NCBI GenBank assembly: GCA_021784595.1
Contig: JAJYHT010000088.1
Coordinates: 42,591-106,590, forward strand
Direction: 5' to 3'
Length of the DNA: 64,000 nucleotides
From: Bacillota bacterium
GTDB lineage: Bacteria > Bacillota > Sulfobacillia > Sulfobacillales > Sulfobacillaceae
Below the pieces are notes generated by a model. That model did no database searches and was not told the origin of the DNA. It worked only from the letters and a program-made list of their open reading frames with translations. Of the stretch, positions 51,384-60,327 are shown one piece after another. The position numbers were made by a program, and so were the translations under genes. Position 1 is the first letter of the stretch, and every line of letters begins with the position of its first letter.

Positions 51384-53093
51384 ATGCGGGAACTCACGGT
51401 GGCATTGGTTCAGATGAACAGTGTAGTGGGTGATGTAGGCGGCAATTTAGCCAAAATGAGTGCCCACCTGGCCGAGTCACGTCGGTTGGGGGCGCAGTTG
51501 GTTGTGTTTCCGGAGATGGCATTGGCTGGCTACCCGCCAGAGGATTTGTTGTTTCGCCCCTCATTTTTAGCTGACCTCGCCGCGGCTAATCGCATACTGG
51601 TGGAACAAACTGCAGGCATCATAGCGGTTTGGGGATATGCCTACGCTGAAGAAGCGCTATACAATGCGGCGGTAATAGCGGCTCAAGGAAATCTGGTCGG
51701 CAGAGTGCACAAACACCATCTGCCCAATTACGGAGTGTTTGATGAAGAACGGTATTTTTCGCCGGGACAAAGTACGGCTATCATTGAGTGGGAAGATTGG
51801 AAACTCGGTGTTTCAGTGTGTGAAGATCTTTGGTATCCCGATGGGCCGTACTTGGTTCAGGCCCGGCATGGCGCCAATCTTTTGGTAAACATCAGCGCTT
51901 CGCCCTATTCCCGCGGCAAGCAGCGCATGCGTGAACAAATGATGGCGACGCGTGCCGATGATGCGGCAGCCTATCTATTGTGGACCAATTTGGTAGGAGC
52001 TCAGGATGAGTTGGTTTTTGATGGCCAAAGCACGATATTTTCTCCTACCGGACAGGTGCTGGCGCGGGCCGAGGCTTTTCAGGAAGATGTTTTGTGGATG
52101 ACATTGACCAGAACTCCCAGCCAGCACCGCCGCTGGATTGACCCTCGGTGGCGTCTGGGCACCGTAGAAGAATCTGTGGTGCATTGGGCAGTACCTGGTG
52201 TGTTGGGACATCGAGAGGCAGGTATGGCGGAAACCACGAAAATTGTGTGTCCGCTATCCGACGAAGAGTCTTTGTATCTGGCGTTGGTGTTGGGGGTGCG
52301 CGATTATGTGGCCAAAAACCGTTTTGGCGATGTGGTGATAGGCCTGTCCGGCGGAATTGATTCGGCGCTGACTGCGTGCATCGCGGTCGACGCCTTGGGC
52401 AGTCACAAAGTGCGCGGAGTCCTGATGCCTTCCCCTATTACATCCAATACCAGCCGGCAAGACGCCCTCGATTTAGCCCACAATCTGGGAATCGCCACCC
52501 TGGAGCTGCCGATTGGTCAAATTATGAAGCAATTTTTATCGGTGCTCGAAGCGCCTTTTGAACAGCGGGCGGTCGACCTCACTGAGGAAAACCTGCAGGC
52601 GCGAATTCGTGGAACGCTGCTGATGGCGCTGTCCAATAAAATGGGGTGGCTGGTCTTAACCACTGGGAACAAGAGTGAAATGGCGACTGGGTATAGTACC
52701 CTTTATGGTGATATGGCTGGTGGATTTGCCGTGTTAAAGGATGTGCTGAAAACCGATGTGTTTCGGTTGTCGAGATGGGTGAATTCAGCTGAGGAGCGCA
52801 TTCCTGCCAACGTACTGACAAAGCCACCATCAGCTGAATTGCGGCCGGACCAAAAAGATGAGGACAGTCTTCCTCCCTATGCGATACTGGATAAGATTTT
52901 GGAAGGCTATATTGAAGATGATTTGACCGCCGACGAATTGGTGCGCGGAGGACTTCCATTCGATGCGGTAGACTTGACCTTGAAGTTGGTGAATCGTAAC
53001 GAATATAAAAGACGGCAAGCGCCGGTCGGGATAAAGGTTACCCCGCGCGCTTTTGGCCGCGATCGGCGGATGCCCATTACGGGGCGGTTTTAA
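51384..53093 (+). CDS. nadE: glutamine-dependent NAD+ synthetase
   Basis: A 569-residue two-domain NadE that amidates nicotinate adenine dinucleotide using glutamine. The N-terminal nitrilase-type glutaminase shows VVFPEMALAGYPPEDLLF (Glu), RVHKHHLPNYGVFDEERYF (Lys) and VSVCEDLWYPDGP (catalytic Cys). The C-terminal PP-loop synthetase has VIGLSGGIDSALTACIAVDALG and TGNKSEMATGYSTLYGDMAGG. The length is slightly shorter than some homologues. ATG 51384 begins directly after the small gene's stop, with GGGAGGGAAG before it. Confidence 0.94.
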   Translation: MRELTVALVQMNSVVGDVGGNLAKMSAHLAESRRLGAQLVVFPEMALAGYPPEDLLFRPSFLADLAAANRILVEQTAGIIAVWGYAYAEEALYNAAVIAAQGNLVGRVHKHHLPNYGVFDEERYFSPGQSTAIIEWEDWKLGVSVCEDLWYPDGPYLVQARHGANLLVNISASPYSRGKQRMREQMMATRADDAAAYLLWTNLVGAQDELVFDGQSTIFSPTGQVLARAEAFQEDVLWMTLTRTPSQHRRWIDPRWRLGTVEESVVHWAVPGVLGHREAGMAETTKIVCPLSDEESLYLALVLGVRDYVAKNRFGDVVIGLSGGIDSALTACIAVDALGSHKVRGVLMPSPITSNTSRQDALDLAHNLGIATLELPIGQIMKQFLSVLEAPFEQRAVDLTEENLQARIRGTLLMALSNKMGWLVLTTGNKSEMATGYSTLYGDMAGGFAVLKDVLKTDVFRLSRWVNSAEERIPANVLTKPPSAELRPDQKDEDSLPPYAILDKILEGYIEDDLTADELVRGGLPFDAVDLTLKLVNRNEYKRRQAPVGIKVTPRAFGRDRRMPITGRF

Positions 53094-53115
53094 ATACAGG
53101 CAAGGGGGCTATAAG

Positions 53116-53856
53116 GTGTCGGGCCATTCAAAGTGGGCTAATATTAAAAGAAAGAAAGCCAAAGTTGACGCGGTTAAAGGCAATGTATTTTCACGGCTGA
53201 CGAAAGAAATTATGGCAGCAGCCAAACGCGGGGGTGGTAATCCAGACCATAACTTCAAGTTGCGCCTGGCCATCCAAAAGGCCAAAGAGAACAACCTGCC
53301 GCAATCCAACATTGACCGGGCCATTCGTCGGGCGACAGGACAGGAAGAAGGCGTTAACTATGAAGAAATTGTCTATGAGGGATATGGCCCAAGTGGGGTG
53401 GCAGTATATCTGCAAATTCTTACTGATAACCGGAATCGTACAGCAGGAGAAATACGGCACATCTTTTCTCGGCATGGCGGCTCTTTGGGAGAGACCGGGT
53501 GCGTGGCATGGATGTTTGAGGCCAAAGGGCGCATGATCCTAGGGCCGACCTCTCTGTCCGAGGAGGAATTGCTGGATATTGCGATTGAGGCCGGGGCCGA
53601 TGACATGCGGCTAGAGGATGACGAATATCAAGTGCTGACGGCACCCGATATACTGGACCAGGTGCGCGAAGCCTTTGAACAGCGGGGAATTTTGGCTAAT
53701 GAGGTGGAATTGGTACGGTTGCCCAAAACACTAACCGCAGTTGGCCCAGAAGATGCGTCGCAATTAGTGGTTTTATTGGAACTTTTGGAGGACCATGATG
53801 ATGTGGAAAAAGTTTTCTTTAATGGGGAATTTCCCGAAGGATTTGGCGAGGATTAG
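53116..53856 (+). CDS. yebC: YebC/PmpR-family regulatory protein
   Basis: A 246-residue YebC/TACO1-family protein. It starts SGHSKWANIKRKKAKVDAVKG and shows FSRLTKEIMAAAKRGGGNPD, NNLPQSNIDRAIRRATG and GYGPSGVAVYLQILTDNRNRTAGEIRHIFSRHGG. Family members regulate transcription or help ribosomes at proline runs. GTG 53116 has AAGGGGG at 53102-53108. The upstream extension into nadE is not needed. The order yebC-ruvC-ruvA-ruvB is conserved in bacteria. Its 3' end overlaps the convergent methyltransferase gene by 38 bases. Confidence 0.93.
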   Translation: MSGHSKWANIKRKKAKVDAVKGNVFSRLTKEIMAAAKRGGGNPDHNFKLRLAIQKAKENNLPQSNIDRAIRRATGQEEGVNYEEIVYEGYGPSGVAVYLQILTDNRNRTAGEIRHIFSRHGGSLGETGCVAWMFEAKGRMILGPTSLSEEELLDIAIEAGADDMRLEDDEYQVLTAPDILDQVREAFEQRGILANEVELVRLPKTLTAVGPEDASQLVVLLELLEDHDDVEKVFFNGEFPEGFGED

Positions 53857-54472
53857 CGCCTTTGGTAGCCTGGCCGGCTAATAGCGGAGCCACCGGATTG
53901 GTGGATACATAGTCCGCGTGTTGTATTGTCAATCCGTTAGCGGTGATGGCATCGAGAACGTCGCGGGTTAGATGGCACCCGCCGTTGAGGCGGGTCCAGA
54001 CGGGATCTAGGATTGTCTGGATCTGGGATGCCCACTGTGCGGGATGACGGCCATGCTCTAAGAATAAAAATTGGCCTCCTGGTTTTAACACGCGGTGGAA
54101 CTCTTTTAGCGCGGCGTTCAAGTTTTGTACTGAACACAGCACCAAGCTCGACAAAATGGTATCGTAGGTGTTGTCGCTGGCTTGAATACGTTCCGCCGGC
54201 GTGGCCAGTAAGGGGAGATTGGGATAGCGTGCGTGTAAATGCGCGATGAAGGTTGGATCAGGTTCTAATAATACAACGTCTCGGGTGGCTTTCAAAACCA
54301 GATCCACATCAAGCCCACTTCCTGCTCCTGCAATAAGGGTAAGCCCTTGCGCCATTGTCGATTGAACCTGCCTGGCCGGTCCCACCAGCCTGTTGAGTAG
54401 TGATCCCGCTATCAAATAGAATCGGGAAAACGCTGGATGGGCCCGGAAGTCCGAATCGCCGGTCGATGACAT
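53819..54472 (-). CDS. class I SAM-dependent methyltransferase
   Basis: A 217-residue UbiE-like methyltransferase. The SAM motif LTLIAGAGSGLDVDLVL, motif II VVLLEPDPTFIAHLHARYPNL, ILSSLVLCSVQNLNAALKEFHRVLKPGGQFLFLEHG are visible. The substrate may be a lipid quinone or phospholipid, but this cannot be shown. The start ATG at 54472-54470 is preceded on its strand by a run of ten G at 54492-54483, an unusual ribosome-site region. It is inserted between yebC and ruvC on the opposite strand. Confidence 0.8.
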   Translation of the reverse strand: MSSTGDSDFRAHPAFSRFYLIAGSLLNRLVGPARQVQSTMAQGLTLIAGAGSGLDVDLVLKATRDVVLLEPDPTFIAHLHARYPNLPLLATPAERIQASDNTYDTILSSLVLCSVQNLNAALKEFHRVLKPGGQFLFLEHGRHPAQWASQIQTILDPVWTRLNGGCHLTRDVLDAITANGLTIQHADYVSTNPVAPLLAGQATKGANPRQILREIPH

Positions 54473-54482
54473 GGCGTTGATT

Positions 54483-54492
54483 CCCCCCCCCC
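54483..54492. repeat. poly-C/G tract of ten bases
   Basis: Ten consecutive C on the plus strand (G on the minus strand) lie 10 bases upstream of the methyltransferase start. The tract occupies the ribosome-binding region of that gene. Length change here could alter expression, or the tract may be an assembly hazard. Confidence 0.7.
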
Positions 54493-54634
54493 AAAAAGAG
54501 ACATCGCGGCATGCAAGGAGAAACTCCTCATGATGTCGTATATGGTTAAGAGTAACATAGATGGGGATTGGGCTGGTAATCCGATACGGCGGTTCTCATC
54601 ATCTCGCATTTCAATGGCGCCGAGGAGGGTGGCA

Positions 54635-55129
54635 ATGCGGATTTTGGGTGTTGACCCAGGCACCGCCATATGTGGATGGGGCATCGTGGATCGTCTAGGC
54701 TCCACGACTAAACCGGTAGCGTTTGGAGCTATCCGGACCTCGTCTGGGGTGCCGATGGAAAAGAGGTTGCTTCATATATTTGAAAGTTTATCGGCATTGA
54801 TCGGAGAGCATCAGCCAGATTATGCCGCGGTGGAAAGACTCTACTTTGGTCAAAACAGCGCTACGGCACTGGCAGTGGGACAAGCGCGCGGAGTCGTTCT
54901 ATTAGCACTGGCGCAAAGAGGGTTGACTTTGGTCGAAATGACGCCCAATGAGGTAAAGCAAACGGTGACTGGATATGGTATGGCATCCAAAGCACAGATG
55001 CAGGCGATGGTGCAGAGACTTTTGAGTCTGAGCAAAAAGCCTACCCCGGACGATGCCGCCGATGCCTTGGCGATTGCCCTGACCGGGATAGAATACATCC
55101 GGTTTAAAGGAGTTATTCATGATCGTTGA
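54635..55129 (+). CDS. ruvC: Holliday junction resolvase RuvC
   Basis: A 164-residue endonuclease that cuts Holliday junctions. Catalytic acids are visible in ILGVDPGTAICGWGIV (Asp), AAVERLYFGQNSATAL (Glu) and DDAADALAIALTG (Asp pair). ATG 54635 has GAGGAGGGTGG upstream. The frame extends back to 54530 but lacks a site. It overlaps ruvA by 11 bases. Confidence 0.94.
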   Translation: MRILGVDPGTAICGWGIVDRLGSTTKPVAFGAIRTSSGVPMEKRLLHIFESLSALIGEHQPDYAAVERLYFGQNSATALAVGQARGVVLLALAQRGLTLVEMTPNEVKQTVTGYGMASKAQMQAMVQRLLSLSKKPTPDDAADALAIALTGIEYIRFKGVIHDR

Positions 55130-55739
55130 ATTGCGTGGACGTTTGATTGCCAAGGATCTGGAGAGCTGTGTCATTGATGTGGGCGGAGTAGGCTATGGAG
55201 TGGAAATGTCCAGGTTAAGCCTAGAGCAATTGGGCGAACTGGATGTGCTTGTTCATGTCTATACTCACTTGGTGATTCGTGAAGATGCATGGCGTCTGAT
55301 AGGCTTTATTTCACGGGCTGAACGGCAATGTTTTGTTGATATGCTGGCTGTCTCTGGCGTGGGCACCAAAGGCGCTTTGGCTCTATTAGGGCACCTAGGT
55401 GTCGATGGCGTGCGCGAAGCGGTGGTATTGGGACAATGGAAGACCTTGAAAGAAGCCCCCGGCATTGGCGCTAAGTTGGCGCAGCGAATACAATTGGAAT
55501 TATCCACCAAATGGGCGACCGTTCCTCAAAGTGAGGGCTTGACCTCCAAACACAATGGATCGGGCGCGCTGTTGTCCGATGAGGTGCTCTCGGGCCTGGT
55601 CGGTCTAGGATATAGCCTAGACGAAGCGCGGGCTGCATGTGATCAAATCTCTAAGGATGTTGAGGATCCCGGACAGCGGCTGCGCGCGGCACTTAAGTTG
55701 TTGGACCGAACAAAGGGGGCACGCCTCCATGGCGGATGA
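55119..55739 (+). CDS. ruvA: Holliday junction DNA helicase subunit RuvA
   Basis: A 206-residue RuvA that forms the tetramer holding the junction. An OB-fold begins [31 protein letters not shown]. HhH motifs follow: [19 protein letters not shown] and [16 protein letters not shown]. The C-terminal domain that contacts RuvB ([15 protein letters not shown]) is present. ATG 55119 lies inside ruvC. It overlaps ruvB by 11 bases. Confidence 0.95.
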   Translation: MIVELRGRLIAKDLESCVIDVGGVGYGVEMSRLSLEQLGELDVLVHVYTHLVIREDAWRLIGFISRAERQCFVDMLAVSGVGTKGALALLGHLGVDGVREAVVLGQWKTLKEAPGIGAKLAQRIQLELSTKWATVPQSEGLTSKHNGSGALLSDEVLSGLVGLGYSLDEARAACDQISKDVEDPGQRLRAALKLLDRTKGARLHGG

Positions 55740-56775
55740 ACGGATTGTAAGTCCAGGCAACGACAGCGGCGGCGACCGGGATGGGCACTTGCGCCCGCAG
55801 TCTCTTTCGGATTATGTGGGACAAGAGTCAGTCAAGGAGCGTCTCAACATTTTTATTCAGGCGGCATTGGCGCGCCGGGATGCATTGGACCATGTCTTGC
55901 TGTACGGTCCGCCTGGGCTTGGAAAAACGACTTTAGCCCACATTATTGCCAATGAGCTTGGAGTAGATATTCGTTTTACCTCCGGACCGGCGATCGACCG
56001 GCCGGGAGATTTGGCATCGATTTTAACCAATCTTGAAGACCGTGAAGTGCTTTTCATTGATGAAATACATCGCTTGTCACGGCCAGTCGAAGAGGTGCTG
56101 TATCCTGCCATGGAAGACTTTGCCTTGGATTTAATTTTAGGCAAGGGGCCCGGTGCGCGGTCCGTACGATTGGATTTGCCGCACTTTACATTGATTGGGG
56201 CCACGACTCGGGCTGGAATGTTGACCGCACCCTTACGAGACCGGTTTGGAGTCATTACGCACTTGGATTTTTATTCTGCACAAGACTTGACAAGGATTGT
56301 GCGGAGATCCGCCCATGTTCTGGGGGTTGAAGTGGCAGAAGATGCAGCATATGAAATTGCGCGCCGTAGTCGCGGCACACCACGCATCGCCAATCGCTTG
56401 CTGCGCCGTTTGAGGGATTATGCTGAGGTTCGGGGCGATGGAATTGTCTCGTTATTGGTGGCTATGGAAGGTCTGCAACTGCTGGAAGTGGACCCCCAGG
56501 GACTAGATGCCGTCGATCGCCGAATTTTGCTGGCTATCGTAGAGCGGTACGGTGGAGGCCCGGTGGGATTGGAAACCTTGGCGGCCGGAGTGGGTGAGGA
56601 AGCAGGAACTATTGAAGATGTCTACGAACCCTATTTATTGCAACAGGGATACCTTCAACGGACCCCGAGAGGGAGAATCTTAGCCTCGCGCGGATATCAA
56701 ATGCTGGGATTGCCGTTGCCGACTACCCAAAGCACCTGGACTCAAGAACATTTTGAGCCGGAAGACCCTTTGTAA
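55729..56775 (+). CDS. ruvB: Holliday junction DNA helicase subunit RuvB
   Basis: A 348-residue AAA+ motor for branch migration. Seen are [19 protein letters not shown], Walker [21 protein letters not shown], Walker [25 protein letters not shown], the sensor [19 protein letters not shown] and the arginine region [22 protein letters not shown] 55729 follows AAGGGGG. The longer frame from 55639 overlaps ruvA far more and is unlikely. sigI begins 43-52 bases downstream. Confidence 0.96.
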   Translation: MADERIVSPGNDSGGDRDGHLRPQSLSDYVGQESVKERLNIFIQAALARRDALDHVLLYGPPGLGKTTLAHIIANELGVDIRFTSGPAIDRPGDLASILTNLEDREVLFIDEIHRLSRPVEEVLYPAMEDFALDLILGKGPGARSVRLDLPHFTLIGATTRAGMLTAPLRDRFGVITHLDFYSAQDLTRIVRRSAHVLGVEVAEDAAYEIARRSRGTPRIANRLLRRLRDYAEVRGDGIVSLLVAMEGLQLLEVDPQGLDAVDRRILLAIVERYGGGPVGLETLAAGVGEEAGTIEDVYEPYLLQQGYLQRTPRGRILASRGYQMLGLPLPTTQSTWTQEHFEPEDPL

Positions 56776-56827
56776 CCCCCTATACTGAGTCTGTGGATAC
56801 GAATTAGTTAGAAGCGAGGTGAACCGA

Positions 56828-57559
56828 TTGGGCCTTCGTTTCGGGAAAGAGGCCACTAAAGCGCCGATACTATTGCGGCAAGCTCAGTCTGGGGATGCCG
56901 CGGCACGCGACCAACTGATTCGGGATTTTTCGCCATTTATTCTTAAGACCGCGAGTCAAAGTGTGGGACGTTTTTTGCATCCTGGTACGGATGAGGAAAT
57001 TAGTGTGGCCTATCTGGCGTTTAATGAAGCGATAACGTGCTATGACCAAGACAAAGGAGGCGCTTTTTTAGGCTTCGCCCATACGGTGATAAAGCGTAGA
57101 ATTTTAGACTATCAGCGTCGGGAAAGGCGGTCACTGGAGGTTCCCTTAAGCTCGCTGGAAGTACAAGATGCGCAGGGCGAGCATGCCATACCGGCTTTGG
57201 AAGTCATAGCTAAAGCGGCCTGGCTGATACGGGGCGATGAAGAAAACCGTCGGTTGGAAATAGCGGAGTATTCATCGATATTAAAGGCTCACGGCTTAAG
57301 TTTGGCGGAATTGCCCCAAGTCTCGCCCAAACACCAGGATGCTCGACGGGGGGCTATTCGGATTGGACGTGTGATTGCTGAAAATCCCGACTACCGGGCG
57401 CATGTACTAGCGCGTTCGGGATTGCCAGTGAGCACGTTGATGAAACAAGAGGGTTTCAGTCGCAAGGTATTAGAACGGCACCGTAAGTATATTTTGGCGG
57501 TTGCGCTGTTATTGATGCATGATCTGCCTTATTTGCATGAATATTTGTTGGAACGATAA
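56828..57559 (+). CDS. sigI: SigI-like RNA polymerase sigma factor
   Basis: A 243-residue sigma-70-family factor of the SigI type. Region 2 features are LLRQAQSGDAAARDQLIRDFSPFILKTA, DEEISVAYLAFNEAITCYDQDKGGAFLGFAHTVIKRRILDYQRRERR. The C-terminal DNA-binding part has LMKQEGFSRKVLERHRKYILAVALLL. The sigma-I/RsgI pairing is typical of Bacilli and Clostridia, where it responds to heat or extracellular polysaccharide. TTG 56828 follows GAGGTGA. GTG 56819 is the longer alternative. The anti-sigma partner follows after 16 bases. Confidence 0.85.
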   Translation: MGLRFGKEATKAPILLRQAQSGDAAARDQLIRDFSPFILKTASQSVGRFLHPGTDEEISVAYLAFNEAITCYDQDKGGAFLGFAHTVIKRRILDYQRRERRSLEVPLSSLEVQDAQGEHAIPALEVIAKAAWLIRGDEENRRLEIAEYSSILKAHGLSLAELPQVSPKHQDARRGAIRIGRVIAENPDYRAHVLARSGLPVSTLMKQEGFSRKVLERHRKYILAVALLLMHDLPYLHEYLLER

Positions 57560-57575
57560 AGAGGTGGAACAACCG

Positions 57576-58505
57576 ATGCGAGATCGGGCGGTTATATTAG
57601 CAATCCAGAGAAATCGGGCCACAGTGATGCTGCCGGGCGGTGAATTCCGGACCATTTCGGTTAAGAACCAAGCCATAGGGATTGGGCAGGAAATTTGGTT
57701 GCCGCCTGCCCGGCGCCACATATGGGGGACAGGTATGGCCACGCTTACGGCGGCTGTGCTGGCGGTGTTTTTACTGTTCTCGCAGGCTTTGTCCCCAGTG
57801 GTTCCGACTGCAATCGGAATTGTAAGCGTCGACATCAATCCGAGCATTAATTTGGTGGTAGGACCGAACGCCAGAGTGTTGGCCGCCACCGGATTTGATC
57901 AGGCCGGCAAATATATTCTGAGCCAATTTAATCCCACTACTGAACCCGTGGCTACCGTGGTAGTGCATATTACAGCTTTGGCTGTGGCCGACCATTATGT
58001 CAATCGCAATGCGGCCGTGGTGGTTATCGGAGGCGTATTCAACCAAACCACGCCAGCTTGGTTCTCAGCTGTGGTACGGCAGGAAAAAAATGCGGTTCAC
58101 CTTCATCGATGGCCACTTACGGTTGCGCTTGTCGATAAAAGCGGGCACCGTTTAGTCACTCCCATGAGCCATATGGCTATGTCAGTAGGTCGTTACTTGC
58201 TTTGGCAAAACGACAAGGCCAGCCACCCAGACTGGTCACGTGGCACCGCGCAATCGATTGGGGTTGACCAACTTTTGCACAATGAATCCTCAGTCACCGG
58301 ACATTCGGGAGCGGAGCCGGCCTCGGGCATTGGGACATCGCATTCTTCAAATGCGGTGCAGACGCATCATCATAGCGCAACCACGGATTCTCCAGGTCTG
58401 AACTCATTGCCTGCAGCAACTTCCCATGCGTCTGCCCCAAAAAGAGCCGATAGGACGCCCTTTAGCGAGGAGACCCCGCGAACCAAATCGCCCCAAAAAA
58501 TTTGA
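57576..58505 (+). CDS. rsgI: RsgI-like anti-sigma factor
   Basis: A 309-residue single-pass membrane protein. The cytoplasmic N domain (about 1-45: RAVILAIQRNRATVMLPGGEFRTI) matches the RsgI N-terminal fold. A membrane helix follows (about 52-72). The extracytoplasmic part begins with the family marker GIVSVDINPSINLVV. The tail is low-complexity Ser/Thr/His-rich with no recognisable carbohydrate-binding module. ATG 57576 follows GAGGTGG. It would hold the upstream sigma factor at the membrane until a signal is received. Confidence 0.82.
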   Translation: MRDRAVILAIQRNRATVMLPGGEFRTISVKNQAIGIGQEIWLPPARRHIWGTGMATLTAAVLAVFLLFSQALSPVVPTAIGIVSVDINPSINLVVGPNARVLAATGFDQAGKYILSQFNPTTEPVATVVVHITALAVADHYVNRNAAVVVIGGVFNQTTPAWFSAVVRQEKNAVHLHRWPLTVALVDKSGHRLVTPMSHMAMSVGRYLLWQNDKASHPDWSRGTAQSIGVDQLLHNESSVTGHSGAEPASGIGTSHSSNAVQTHHHSATTDSPGLNSLPAATSHASAPKRADRTPFSEETPRTKSPQKI

Positions 58506-58606
58506 CATTGCCGAGTCTGCGGCTATAAAGTGAAGCAGGAATTTTGGACTTGGATCCCGAAGTCCCTGTGAAATGTGGGGAAAAAACCGTTTAGTGAATC
58601 ACCCCC

Positions 58607-58942
58607 ATGCCAGGGGTTCCATTTCCCGTATTGGCCAGACTGAGAAATCTTTTTTCAAGGGAGAGATTTTGTACGCATAAAGGGACAAGTAGTATTTACT
58701 GGGTGTTTTTTATCGTCATTATTGGCATGACGATATGGATGTTCATGCAGCAATCGCGGCAACAGAAAAAGCGGCAAAAACTTCAGGCGGACCTGCATGT
58801 GGGCGAGGAGGTCTACACCGTAGGAGGGCTTATCGGAACGGTGGTCTCCGTAGACAATAACAAACTCACACTCAAATTGTCGGATAACGTGGTAGTGCCG
58901 GTGTTGCGTTCGGCGATTGGGGGCAAATACCAACGGCCATAG
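58607..58942 (+). CDS. yajC: preprotein translocase subunit YajC
   Basis: A YajC protein, an accessory of the SecDF complex. A membrane helix (YWVFFIVIIGMTIWMFM) is followed by QQSRQQKKRQKLQADLHVGEEVYTVGGLIGTVVSVDNNKLTLKLSDNVVVPVLRSAI. ATG 58607 has no ribosome site and gives an odd N-terminal extension. GTG 58703 has too long a spacing. An in-frame ATT at 58694 would fit AAAGGGAC at 58678-58685. The start is therefore unresolved. Gene type is confident. The 100 bases before it include a stem GGACTT/AAGTCC. Confidence 0.82.
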   Translation: MPGVPFPVLARLRNLFSRERFCTHKGTSSIYWVFFIVIIGMTIWMFMQQSRQQKKRQKLQADLHVGEEVYTVGGLIGTVVSVDNNKLTLKLSDNVVVPVLRSAIGGKYQRP

Positions 58943-58992
58943 ACTAGAACGCTCTATCGTTCTTGGATAGGTCCTGGTTTGACCTGGCATTG

Positions 58993-59001
58993 TGCTATAA
59001 T
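58993..59001 (+). promoter_or_regulatory. extended -10 promoter of glutamate dehydrogenase
   Basis: TGC-TATAAT at 58993-59001 is an extended -10 element, but no TTGACA-like hexamer occurs at the correct spacing. It lies 41 bases before GTG 59043. Confidence 0.45.
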
Positions 59002-59042
59002 TACGAACGGACAACTTGGAAATCTCTAGGGAGGCGCGTACA

Positions 59043-60296
59043 GTGGCGGATACGTCACTTAACCCATATTTGCGGGCGCAACAAGGATTCAAGGAAGCCG
59101 TGGACACCTTGGGCTTGGAACCTGCGGTCTACGAAATTTTAAAGCAACCTTTGCGATCGTTTGAAGTAGCAGTGCCGTTTGTGAGAGACGACGGAACCGT
59201 GCAAGTGTTTACCGGATATCGGGTACAACATAATGATGCTTTAGGCCCCACTAAAGGGGGATTGCGATTTCATTCCGACGTCAATATGGATGAAGTCAAG
59301 GCTCTGTCGATGTGGATGAGTGTGAAATGCGCATTGCTCAACTTGCCCTATGGGGGCGGCAAGGGAGGCATTGCCTGCGACGTCGATCAACTGTCAGAGA
59401 GAGAAATTGAACGGCTGAGCCGGGAGTATATTCGCGCGGTAAGTCTCGTGATTGGCCCTGACAAGGATATTCCTGCTCCTGATGTGTCAACCAATCCCCA
59501 GATTATGGCATGGATGGTGGACGAGTATTCCCGTATTCGCGGTGAAAACACTTTTGGTTTGATTACCGGAAAGCCCTTGGTTATCGGAGGCTCCGAAGGC
59601 CGGGTAGCAGCGACAGGACGTGGCTTGGTATTCGCGACCAGACAACTAGCCACCGAATTGGGTATTGATTTCAGCAAGAGTCGGATAGCCATTCAAGGAT
59701 TCGGCAATGTGGGCTCGGTTGCGGCTGAGATTTCAACGCACTTGGGCGCTATTGTGGTAGCGGTTTCCGATAAAGACGGGGGTCTATACAATCCGGCTGG
59801 CATCAATTTGGCCGAACTCCTAGAATATAAGCGTGTCAACCGAAACCTCAAGGGCTATCCTCATGCGGAACCGATTAGCAACCAGGAATTGTTGGAACTG
59901 CCGGTGGACATTTTATTTCCCGCGGCCCTAGAGAATCAAATTACCGCAGACAATGCCCACAATATCCGGGCTCGCATCGTGGGTGAAGGGGCAAATGGTC
60001 CTACCACTCCTGAAGCAGATCGGATTCTGTTTGATAAAGGAGTAATGGTAATCCCCGATGTTTTGGGCAACGCCGGAGGGGTTACCGTTTCCTATTTCGA
60101 ATGGGTGCAAAATCAGACAAGATTTTATTGGAGTGAGGCTGAGGTGAATCAGCGGCTTGAGGAATATATGTCGCGCGCCATGGCCGAAATGCATACCATG
60201 CATGAACGATTCGGCGTGACGTTGCGCAAGGCCGCTTACTTGGTGGCAACCGAGCGCATTGCGCAGGCTATGCGAGTGCGGGGTTGGCTTCGCTAG
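59043..60296 (+). CDS. glutamate dehydrogenase (Glu/Leu/Phe/Val family)
   Basis: A 417-residue hexameric-type glutamate dehydrogenase that interconverts glutamate and 2-oxoglutarate plus ammonia. Catalytic regions are [40 protein letters not shown] (Lys) and [16 protein letters not shown] (Asp). The coenzyme domain shows [14 protein letters not shown], and [13 protein letters not shown] (here [13 protein letters not shown]). GTG 59043 follows AGGGAGGCG. Cofactor preference is uncertain, so the symbols gudB, rocG and gdhA are not assigned. It lies between yajC and the methylmalonyl module. Confidence 0.93.
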   Translation: MADTSLNPYLRAQQGFKEAVDTLGLEPAVYEILKQPLRSFEVAVPFVRDDGTVQVFTGYRVQHNDALGPTKGGLRFHSDVNMDEVKALSMWMSVKCALLNLPYGGGKGGIACDVDQLSEREIERLSREYIRAVSLVIGPDKDIPAPDVSTNPQIMAWMVDEYSRIRGENTFGLITGKPLVIGGSEGRVAATGRGLVFATRQLATELGIDFSKSRIAIQGFGNVGSVAAEISTHLGAIVVAVSDKDGGLYNPAGINLAELLEYKRVNRNLKGYPHAEPISNQELLELPVDILFPAALENQITADNAHNIRARIVGEGANGPTTPEADRILFDKGVMVIPDVLGNAGGVTVSYFEWVQNQTRFYWSEAEVNQRLEEYMSRAMAEMHTMHERFGVTLRKAAYLVATERIAQAMRVRGWLR

Positions 60297-60327
60297 AACG
60301 TGTGTGCAGCTTAAAGGAGGTATTAGG

